Source of the DNA: JAZSQT01 sp045538075
GTDB taxonomy: Bacteria > Chrysiogenota > Deferribacteres > Deferribacterales > Mucispirillaceae
Assembly: GCA_045538075.1 (NCBI GenBank)
Contig: JAZSQT010000102.1
Span: 1-37,792 of the forward strand
Direction of reading: 5' to 3'
Length of the DNA stretch: 37,792 nt
This document shows positions 31,301 through 37,792 of this stretch, piece after piece. The translations under genes were made by a program, and so were the position numbers. Within the stretch, counting starts at the first letter, position 1, and the number at the start of each line of letters is the position of its first letter. The notes under the pieces are model-generated. The model saw only the letters and a program-made list of their open reading frames with translations. It had not been told where the DNA came from and did not search any database.

Positions 31301-31794
31301 CTAATATGAAAACCACCTTTTAACCAAGTTGGCAATATTTCTTCAACATAGCCACTTTTGCTTTTTTGAGAAGATGCTTCTTCAACTTTTTGACCATCTA
31401 TTTTAACAGCAAATGAACCTAATTTGTAACTAGTTACGCCATAGTTGCCTAATTTTAGAATATTATCAACTGAGGAGTCAGAGCCATCAACGCTTTCTTG
31501 TGCAAACGCTAAACTATTTAACGCTTGTGCAAGTTTAACCACATCCTGTCTCGACTCGTATCCCAGCCGATTAACCCTAGGAAAAGAAAGAACTTGCCCT
31601 TCGGCTTTCTTCTTTCCCCTGTATTGTAGTCTCTCCATATCTAGAAAACTTCTATATACGCAAGACTCTTTTGCATTTGTTGATAATCCATTAAATGTTG
31701 AGTAGTTAGTTGAACCACTGCCAAAGTAATCTCTTATCAAAGATGCACACTCCGTTACAGTTATATAAGTGTTTTCGCCTACGACAAGTTCCAT
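31297..31794 (-). CDS. Head-tail adaptor protein
   Basis: The 165-aa protein resembles the gp6/DnaT-like head-tail adaptor family: an N-terminal YITVTECASLIRDYFGSG, a helix with AKESCVYRSFLDMERLQYRGKKK, and 'LSFPRVNRLGYESRQDVVKLAQALNSLAFAQES', the typical FPR...A...A pattern. It should attach beneath the portal. It is encoded directly after the capsid gene, with AAGGGAG upstream. Confidence 0.78.
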   Translation of the reverse strand: MELVVGENTYITVTECASLIRDYFGSGSTNYSTFNGLSTNAKESCVYRSFLDMERLQYRGKKKAEGQVLSFPRVNRLGYESRQDVVKLAQALNSLAFAQESVDGSDSSVDNILKLGNYGVTSYKLGSFAVKIDGQKVEEASSQKSKSGYVEEILPTWLKGGFHIR

Positions 31795-31813
31795 TTCTTT
31801 CTCCCTTTATTTA

Positions 31814-33040
31814 TTAACCTGAAATTTCAACTTTCTTTTCAGTTACTTCAGATGCAGCCATATCGCTCTTTGTTGCATAAGCCTTGACTGTCTTTGTTGT
31901 TGTTACATTGATTGCAGTGCTATAGGTTTGTGCAGTAGCAGAGGTTCTTGGATCTGTTCCATCTGTTGTGTATTTGATAGTTGCACTACCAGTTGCACAA
32001 GCCAATGTTACATCTTTACCAGTTGCTGGTGCCGTTGCATTTTCTACAGTGAATGTTACTGGAGCAACTTGTTCATCTGTATAAGCAATATTAACAATAG
32101 AACCGTGCAAGAAAGTTGGACCATAATCAAGACCGATGTTGCCATAGAACATTTCTTCATAAGCAGCACCATTGTGTGCAATTTCTTCAAAATAGAAGTT
32201 GCTACCGTTAGTGTTAAGACCTACAGCAGAAATATAGTTCATATCAGCAAATAAGATTTTGCCTTTTGGAACAAATGGGTCAAGAACAATGTTCAATGTG
32301 CAGAAGTCCGTTAAAACTTGCATAATATTTACACCAGCTTCTGTTCTTGTTGCTGGAAGACTAAATCCAGTTTGTCCATTATATAAAAGTGTAAGTTTTT
32401 TCTTTGCATTGCTATCTACAAAAACATAAATGTTTTCAAGGTATGCACCATTGTCATACATATTTTTAATAGCAAGTTCAAAAAGAGCTCTTGTTAATTC
32501 TTGATTGTTTAAGTCAAGGCTGTTCTCTTCTGGAATTGCAGCGAACATACCACGAGTTTTATTTGCTTCGTTTGCGTTAGCAGCCTTAGCATATGTTCCA
32601 TTTAAGAAAGCATATTCAATGTTTCTTGCATTTTTCTTCAAAATCATACTTCTTTGGAATGCAAGCTCAGATGGAGCATTGTTTGTTTGTCCAGCTACAT
32701 TGATACCAGACATTTGTCCATTTGTTGCTTCTTTTAAGTAAGAGATTGAAAGTTTGTCTGTGAAAGTTTGAATAACGTTTGTTGATTGTCCTCTCACAAT
32801 GTTTGTTGCTGTGACGTTTGTGTGAACATCTGCAGCACTATTTTCAGATATACCATTTGCACTTGGGTCACCAAGAGTATAGTCTGAACTGGTTGTAAAC
32901 TCAATAAAGTTTACTGTTTTCATTGGTCTGCGTAAAACCATTGATAAAAATGGTGTTTGGGTTACACTTGCCGTAGCTAATAGACCAGAGTAGTTAGGCA
33001 AATTAAATGTGGTTCCCAATCCTGTTACGTTTTCTGGCAT
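31814..33040 (-). CDS. Major capsid protein (SU10-type) with chitobiase-like C-terminal domain
   Basis: The 408-aa protein has the SU10-like major capsid start (GTTFNLPNYSGLLATASVTQTPFLSMVLRRPM, then VNFIEFTTSSDYTLGD) and the HK97-fold core expected from its place after a scaffold gene. The last ~80 residues (VTFTVENATAPATGKDVTLACATGSATIKYTTDGTDPRTSATAQTYS...VKAYATKSDMAASEV) are a chitobiase/beta-hexosaminidase C-terminal-type Ig-like domain, recognisable from YTTDGTDP. The domain would stand out from each capsid subunit. AAGGAG precedes the ATG. Confidence 0.88.
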   Translation of the reverse strand: MPENVTGLGTTFNLPNYSGLLATASVTQTPFLSMVLRRPMKTVNFIEFTTSSDYTLGDPSANGISENSAADVHTNVTATNIVRGQSTNVIQTFTDKLSISYLKEATNGQMSGINVAGQTNNAPSELAFQRSMILKKNARNIEYAFLNGTYAKAANANEANKTRGMFAAIPEENSLDLNNQELTRALFELAIKNMYDNGAYLENIYVFVDSNAKKKLTLLYNGQTGFSLPATRTEAGVNIMQVLTDFCTLNIVLDPFVPKGKILFADMNYISAVGLNTNGSNFYFEEIAHNGAAYEEMFYGNIGLDYGPTFLHGSIVNIAYTDEQVAPVTFTVENATAPATGKDVTLACATGSATIKYTTDGTDPRTSATAQTYSTAINVTTTKTVKAYATKSDMAASEVTEKKVEISG

Positions 33041-33055
33041 AATTTAATTTTCTCC

Positions 33056-33706
33056 TTATTTAATATCTATTTTGTTTTGTTCAGCCTCAACCATTAAAGC
33101 AACCTTTTGATCAAAATCTTCAGCCTTTTGTATTGCTGCTTTATAATAAGCAGCGTCCTTTACTGCGTTCTGTGCACTCTGTGGATTTAATCCAGTAGTT
33201 GCTGGAACTGCTACAATAGGTTCAGTAGTAGTTGATTGTGTGTTGACCGTTACGGTTGGAGCAGTTATGTTGCTTTTAATAACAAGTTGTGGGTTGCTCT
33301 TTGTAAACTCTGAAACTATTCCGTCTAAATTGTCAATTTTTGTTCCGTTTAAGGAAAGTTTCTCGACATCTAGTGCTTTGCTATCAAAGTAAACATCATA
33401 CCCATTATTTATTTTAGCAACATTGGCGTTTGACAATGCTTGACTTACTATAGTTCTCTTTAATAAATCGTTGCTTGCCTTTACAGCATTTTGCATATCA
33501 ACCTCATACTTACCATTCAAGGTTTCATAGTCAGTCTTATACTTCAATGCTTCTGCTTTCAAAGTATCATACTTTTCAGCAGGAACGAACTCGCCTGTGT
33601 TCGTTGCAACAAGGTTTAAATCTTTCCCATTTATTCCTTGTCCTTTGAGTTTTGGTTCTACTTGTGACCACAAGTCATCTCCTAATAACTCTTTTAAATC
33701 TTTCAT
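33056..33706 (-). CDS. Scaffold protein
   Basis: The 216-aa protein has a charged N-terminal helical part (KDLKELLGDDLWSQVEPKLKG, EKYDTLKAEALKYKTDYETLNGKY), a disordered Thr/Ala/Pro-rich stretch (APTVTVNTQSTTTEPIVAVPATTG) and a C-terminal helix (AAYYKAAIQKAEDFDQKVALMVEAEQNK). This matches GP20-type phage scaffolds that guide capsid assembly and are removed later. It lies between portal and capsid genes; AGGAGG precedes the ATG. Confidence 0.82.
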   Translation of the reverse strand: MKDLKELLGDDLWSQVEPKLKGQGINGKDLNLVATNTGEFVPAEKYDTLKAEALKYKTDYETLNGKYEVDMQNAVKASNDLLKRTIVSQALSNANVAKINNGYDVYFDSKALDVEKLSLNGTKIDNLDGIVSEFTKSNPQLVIKSNITAPTVTVNTQSTTTEPIVAVPATTGLNPQSAQNAVKDAAYYKAAIQKAEDFDQKVALMVEAEQNKIDIK

Positions 33707-33807
33707 TCGGTTTTCCTCCTAGATTTGTCTGGGTTTTCTCCCATATTTTTTTGCACATTTGTCAGTGTTGTGCTTCACTTATATAAATAGGTTGCCCTAG
33801 TTTATAA

Positions 33808-35460
33808 CTATTTTTGAGTTTTTTCTCTACCACTAATCTTAGCGTTCTGTTGTCTTTCTATCTGTTCCCTATTTTTTATTTCACTTTTACCATTAGCACT
33901 TTTTTTGTCATTTGGCAAGTTATTTTCATCATTTTCTTCTTTTTGGGTTGCCTCTATTGACATTTTCTTTTCTCTCAATATCTGTTCAAACTCGTCCTCT
34001 GCTTGTTTAGGAGTCATATTATATCTTCTTTGAAGTCCATATATTACACTCTCTGTCCCAGCTGCAACTCTCATTTGAAAAATATTAGCATCTTCAAGTT
34101 CATCTTTAGGCAAACCATCTTGCCATCTTATCTCAATGTCGCCTCTACTTATCTTTTTACCAAGTATCTTGGCAAAATCTATAAAGATACTTATTATAGT
34201 GTCTTGGTTATCAATTAAAAGACCTTGAACTTTCATAAGTGGGCTTGTTAATCTCATTCTTAGAGCTTTCCCACTGTCAGCAAATGTGTTAGTGTTTTGG
34301 CTATATCCCATAATAGTTCCATCGCCCATTTCTGTTAATATCCAAATGTTCTGCAATATCTGGTTGCAATATTCAAGTATGGACTTGGACTGGCTATCCC
34401 AAGTAATATAAGATAGAGGAGTCTCTCCCTGTTTAATAGGATAAAAGTCGCCAGTATAGAATACTGGGTTTCCATTTTCATCAGTTGACAGTAAGTCAGC
34501 ACTACCTTGCATTGCTGGGTCGCCGTGCTTAGTGAAAACTTGGCTTAACTGGCTAACTCTTTGCATAAGTTCTATCATAAGAGTATCTAACATATCATAG
34601 TCGCTTAGACCTTCGCTTGGGTTATCAGTTGTTGTGTATCCTATTAACTTCTTGATGGCGAACCCATCAAGTCCAGTTGAAAACTTCTTACCTTTAATCG
34701 CTGCAGATGTTACCTCTTCTATTATTTTATATTGTTTAACACTTCCATAATTTAACAGTGGAGCACCTACTCTAAACCTTTTCATCTCGTATTGCCCCTT
34801 CTCGTGTATCTCAACTGTTAAAAAATAGTCGTATTGTATCATTCCAATGATACTTTGTGGCGTTCCAGCAATTTCATACTGCGTATCTGTGTTCCTTTCT
34901 ATCTTGTCTACCCAGCCAATAACGAAATATTGTATGTCCTCTCTATCAAGAGGGTTAACCACTTCTGTTACCATACTAGGGTTGACAGCGTTACAAGCAG
35001 GTTCGCCTTCTGTTAATTTGACCCTGCCTAATTTATCTATAGATGTATATCTTGGTATTTTATTATATTCTCTAATATATCCGTTGCCATATCTGCTTAC
35101 ATCGGTGAGTGACTGTCTCGTCTTCTTCCAGATACTAGTTGCCTGTTGCATTTCCAACAAGTCAAGTGAGTTGTCAGACTTATTAGATATAACATAAGGT
35201 TTGTTACTTAGTGCCAAGTCTACCGTCTTCTTTGTTATTGCTCTTGCATAGTTCATTATCTTAGGATTACTAAAGATGGTCTTTAACTTGTCTATCATAT
35301 CTCCACCAGTCGTTTTGTCAATAAACGAACTATATGCCTCTCCTATTCTCGAATAAAAGAGGTCATCATACCTCTTATACCTAGCCAACCTTTCTAACTC
35401 TGTTGATGGTGGATACAATCCATTGACTTTCAAAAAATCTAAATTAGTTGTTGACATCAT
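33808..35460 (-). CDS. Portal protein
   Basis: The 550-aa protein follows the large terminase and has the SPP1 gp6-like portal pattern: an early helix region (YKRYDDLFYSRIGEAY), 'NPKIMNYARAITKKTVDLALSNKPYVI', a 'YGNGYIREYNKIPRY' strand, the 'DNPSEGLSDYDMLDTLMIELMQRVSQLSQV' helix and a charged C-terminal tail (MSIEATQKEENDENNLPNDKKSANGKSE...). It forms the dodecameric DNA entry channel. Its ATG overlaps the terminase TAA (TAATG); a second ATG follows immediately. About 100 bases without a gene separate it from the scaffold. Confidence 0.9.
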   Translation of the reverse strand: MMSTTNLDFLKVNGLYPPSTELERLARYKRYDDLFYSRIGEAYSSFIDKTTGGDMIDKLKTIFSNPKIMNYARAITKKTVDLALSNKPYVISNKSDNSLDLLEMQQATSIWKKTRQSLTDVSRYGNGYIREYNKIPRYTSIDKLGRVKLTEGEPACNAVNPSMVTEVVNPLDREDIQYFVIGWVDKIERNTDTQYEIAGTPQSIIGMIQYDYFLTVEIHEKGQYEMKRFRVGAPLLNYGSVKQYKIIEEVTSAAIKGKKFSTGLDGFAIKKLIGYTTTDNPSEGLSDYDMLDTLMIELMQRVSQLSQVFTKHGDPAMQGSADLLSTDENGNPVFYTGDFYPIKQGETPLSYITWDSQSKSILEYCNQILQNIWILTEMGDGTIMGYSQNTNTFADSGKALRMRLTSPLMKVQGLLIDNQDTIISIFIDFAKILGKKISRGDIEIRWQDGLPKDELEDANIFQMRVAAGTESVIYGLQRRYNMTPKQAEDEFEQILREKKMSIEATQKEENDENNLPNDKKSANGKSEIKNREQIERQQNAKISGREKTQK

Positions 35461-37103
35461 TATCTCCTTATTACTCTTGCTACCCTAACGACTTTTAGTC
35501 CAGTTCCTTTGTCGCTAGTGCTATTATCTGGGCTTAATTTACTAACTGCTGTCCTGCCACCATTGTCCACCAATTTCTCGCCCACTCTTGATAAACAATC
35601 TGGTGCGTCATCGTGTTTATTCTTTGCATCACTTACATACTTAAACAAGTCCACACAGAACTGGTCGTATTTATGCTGCCAGTTGTATGGGAAAAACACT
35701 CTCTCCTGCACAACCTCAGCTGCATTATTTATCCTTGACCTCTTGTTCATCTGGCTTGTAGTCGGTTTACACTCTATTATAGTTCTAAACCAATTCATTT
35801 TGTCAAGCATTTCACGCAATAATTTTGCAAATAGTCTTCCACCGTTATTTGACTCTATGTTCACCCTGTCTATCTTGTTTTCAATTATACTCTTTGTAAC
35901 AAGTGGCAGTGTGATTTCAACTTTGTTATTATTATACACTACATCAAGCACATAAGCCAGTCGGTCTGTTCCTTCTAAGTAAGCAATAGCACACAAGTTA
36001 TCTGTTCCTGTGTCTGCAGGGTCAATCTCCATAAACCTACCATTACTCATCTCTGGTAGTTGGTTATACTCTTTGAACCCTTTATATAATCTACCAACTA
36101 TGTCTATCGGCTCTTGGAAGTAGTTAGCTCTAAAGATGCTACTTGACATCTTCTCTTTCTGTGAGTAGTAGCGTGACCTGTTGAATATCTCTTCACATAG
36201 CATCTCACCCGTTTCTTCGTTCATTACTTTCTTACATAAGGTGAACCACTTCTCACTCTCTTCTATGTTAGCATCTATCCTACCACAGATGTCCCTACTA
36301 GACCATCTAGTCATATTGATTATTTCTATTGGCTCACCACCGATGGCGTCTGTTCTACTTTCAAATGTGTCTGTATACCATCGCCACTGGTTGTCCAGTT
36401 CTATCTCGTTACCTGCTACCACGCTATCTTTTATCGGGTCGTCCATAACCAATATAGTAGCACCTTTTGATGTTACAGATGCTCCTATACCTGTTCCCAA
36501 GTAACTAAAGTGGCTTCCCTTTAACGACCACTTGGTTACCGAAGCATCGTCTTCCTTTAGTTCTAGTTGTGGGAAGATGTCCCTAGTGACTATTTGACCT
36601 GTCAATTTGTTGCTCTCTTTAGCTATCTCATCACGGACAAACCTACTGAACTCTTCTGCTATCATAACATTATAACTAGCAGTGATGACGCTCTCTCTTA
36701 TGTTCTGCCCGTAGCACCAGCACTCAAATAATATCAGCGTCCTACTCTTTCCGTGTCTTGGTGGCATATTCATCTTCAACTTCTTACATATGAACGCTCC
36801 TTCTGGCACTTCTTCCTTGGTCGCAGCTATCTTCCACTCAACTCCACTCATCGGCACTATCATCTTGAAACCAAAGTCGTCCTCTACTATTTTGCCTTCT
36901 TTATATATCCTTCCTTCATATATCGCCTGTAAAACCGTGCATATCTCTTTCAAGTGTGGTCGGCTGTCTTTGTAGAACTCAGGAGCAACTGCTTTGCAAA
37001 ACAACCAAAAGTTGCCCCTCGCTAGAACAACTTTCATTCGTCTCTTGGCTTCACGGTTCTCTTCTACCGTCAGCTCCCTCTCTAACCTACTCGCTAAAGG
37101 CAT
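35460..37103 (-). CDS. terL: Terminase large subunit
   Basis: The 547-aa protein has Walker A PPRHGKS (about residues 114-120), Walker B ILVMDDP (acidic residues about 221-222), a coupling-type 'NMTRWSSRDICGRI', and the RNase H-like nuclease with MEIDPADTG (D about 361) and KHDDAPDCLS (acidic residues about 498-501). It cuts and packages DNA into the prohead. I chose ATG 37103, with AAGGAG ten bases upstream; a GTG at 37148 is in frame but lacks a site. The start overlaps the small terminase end by 17 bases. Confidence 0.93.
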   Translation of the reverse strand: MPLASRLERELTVEENREAKRRMKVVLARGNFWLFCKAVAPEFYKDSRPHLKEICTVLQAIYEGRIYKEGKIVEDDFGFKMIVPMSGVEWKIAATKEEVPEGAFICKKLKMNMPPRHGKSRTLILFECWCYGQNIRESVITASYNVMIAEEFSRFVRDEIAKESNKLTGQIVTRDIFPQLELKEDDASVTKWSLKGSHFSYLGTGIGASVTSKGATILVMDDPIKDSVVAGNEIELDNQWRWYTDTFESRTDAIGGEPIEIINMTRWSSRDICGRIDANIEESEKWFTLCKKVMNEETGEMLCEEIFNRSRYYSQKEKMSSSIFRANYFQEPIDIVGRLYKGFKEYNQLPEMSNGRFMEIDPADTGTDNLCAIAYLEGTDRLAYVLDVVYNNNKVEITLPLVTKSIIENKIDRVNIESNNGGRLFAKLLREMLDKMNWFRTIIECKPTTSQMNKRSRINNAAEVVQERVFFPYNWQHKYDQFCVDLFKYVSDAKNKHDDAPDCLSRVGEKLVDNGGRTAVSKLSPDNSTSDKGTGLKVVRVARVIRR

Positions 37104-37792
37104 ACTCTTCCAACTCCTTCGACAAGTCTTTGCCGTTACCTGCTCCACTTATCAATCTATACAGTTTGTCCTCGAAGGTCTCGTTCTTGATTGCTTGGCT
37201 ACTCTTCTTTATACCAGTCAACGCATTTATCTCTTTCATCAGTCCGTTCGCTGTGTTGATTGTGCTGTTATACTCTTTTATGTTGAACTTACTTAACTTA
37301 TATACTATATCTTCTATGTTCTCCATACAGTCTATCATCTCACCTAGTCTACTTGTGTTCCTAGTTGTCAAGCCATTATCACTTAAGTAGTTCTTCATCT
37401 GGCTAACCAGTTCTCTCACTTCACTAAACAGTTTAGGTCTGTCCTTTAACAACTGCATCGCACTATCGCAGCTGTCCAGTAGCTTCTTTAACCTGTTGAA
37501 CGCTACACTCTGCGACCACTTTATGCTACCTTCCGTGGCTATTACTTCCACTTCCTCTTCCGTTACTGGCTTCTTCTCCTCCAGTCCCTTCTTTTTTAGT
37601 GCCCTCTCGTTCTGTCTGGCTATCTCTTTGTTGATGTCCTCTCTTCCTAGTAACTTGGTAACCATCGTTTCTATTCTTGAGTCGTCAGCTTTGCTCTTGA
37701 ACGCTACCCTGAACGCTTCAACTTTGTCATCACCTTGACAGTATAACTCACAAAATAACACTTCTTTGTCTGTTAGACCTTCCGTAACCTTG
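37087..37792 (-). CDS. terS: Terminase small subunit (5' end cut by window edge)
   Basis: The reading frame stays open to the right edge, so the start lies outside. The visible 5' part reads VTEGLTDKEVLFCELYCQGDDKVEAFRVAFKSKADDSRIETMVTKLLGREDINKEIARQNERALKK, which matches the terminase_2 small-subunit pattern (L-T-x-K-E/Q-x-x-F...A-x-R-x-A...), with a GTG at 37761 that is probably internal. The rest is helical and oligomerisation-type. It recognises packaging sites and recruits the large subunit encoded immediately downstream. Confidence 0.82.
   Translation of the reverse strand, partial: KVTEGLTDKEVLFCELYCQGDDKVEAFRVAFKSKADDSRIETMVTKLLGREDINKEIARQNERALKKKGLEEKKPVTEEEVEVIATEGSIKWSQSVAFNRLKKLLDSCDSAMQLLKDRPKLFSEVRELVSQMKNYLSDNGLTTRNTSRLGEMIDCMENIEDIVYKLSKFNIKEYNSTINTANGLMKEINALTGIKKSSQAIKNETFEDKLYRLISGAGNGKDLSKELEEYAFSE

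Noticed and set aside
37103..37148. GTG start of the large terminase at 37148
   Set aside because: It overlaps the small terminase further and lacks a ribosome site, while ATG 37103 has AAGGAG ten bases upstream.
1..37792. Diversity-generating retroelement, since several fibre genes are present
   Set aside because: No reverse transcriptase and no template/variable repeat pair was seen.
1..37792. Stop-codon recoding of TAG or TGA
   Set aside because: Genes end naturally at TAA, TAG and TGA (for example TAG after the DUF927 helicase and the small terminase) and Trp is encoded by TGG.
1..37792. tRNA genes, integrase, or repressor
   Set aside because: No tRNA-like cloverleaf sequence, recombinase or recognisable CI-type repressor could be seen on either strand.

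Overview
The window is a tailed-bacteriophage (or prophage) genome segment with a very AT-rich sequence, AGGAGG-type ribosome binding sites ahead of nearly every gene, tightly packed and often overlapping genes, and the standard stop codons TAA, TAG and TGA all in use. These traits, together with the protein families seen (phage SNF2 helicase, DUF927 helicase, VRR-NUC nuclease, a Spo0A C-terminal-like DNA-binding protein, SU10-type capsid), suggest a siphovirus of a low-GC Gram-positive (Bacillota) host, probably an anaerobe of gut type. The host assignment is inference. No integrase, repressor, tRNA or CRISPR array was found, so lifestyle cannot be settled from this window.

The genome is laid out as two converging arms. 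The left arm (12-11028, + strand) is the early/replication module: two zinc/HTH regulators, a zinc-finger protein, SNF2 helicase, small unknown proteins, a Spo0A-C-like protein, a CHC2 zinc-finger primase, an SSB-like protein, a DUF927 helicase and a VRR-NUC nuclease, then small zinc-ribbon proteins, an AP2 protein, a PP-loop (PAPS-reductase-like) enzyme and a coiled-coil protein. A 126-bp nested palindrome with three short iterons on each side lies just after the DUF927 helicase gene and is a good replication-origin candidate.

The right arm (37792 down to 11224, - strand) is the late module. In transcription order it holds the small terminase (cut by the window edge), large terminase, portal, scaffold, major capsid, four head-tail joining proteins, major tail protein, a small protein, tail assembly chaperone with a clear -1 frameshift site, tape measure, distal tail protein, a 982-aa tail/baseplate protein, a series of baseplate and fibre-like proteins, membrane proteins (holin candidates), a membrane-HTH protein, and finally a set of low-complexity proteins and a possible cysteine hydrolase. 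Minus-strand terminators at 14671-14703 and 12824-12857 divide the distal part of this arm. A single major tail gene, no sheath gene and a 595-aa tape measure argue for a flexible non-contractile tail of roughly 90 nm.

Between the two arms (11029-11223) is the most unusual element: a near-consensus promoter (TTGACC, 17-bp spacer, TATAAT) that drives about 155 nt of non-coding sequence ending in a strong bidirectional terminator. The predicted RNA has two hairpins whose loops both carry CAACUG, plus a tandem CAGUUGCAGUUG between them that could pair with both loops. It looks like a dedicated small structured phage RNA.
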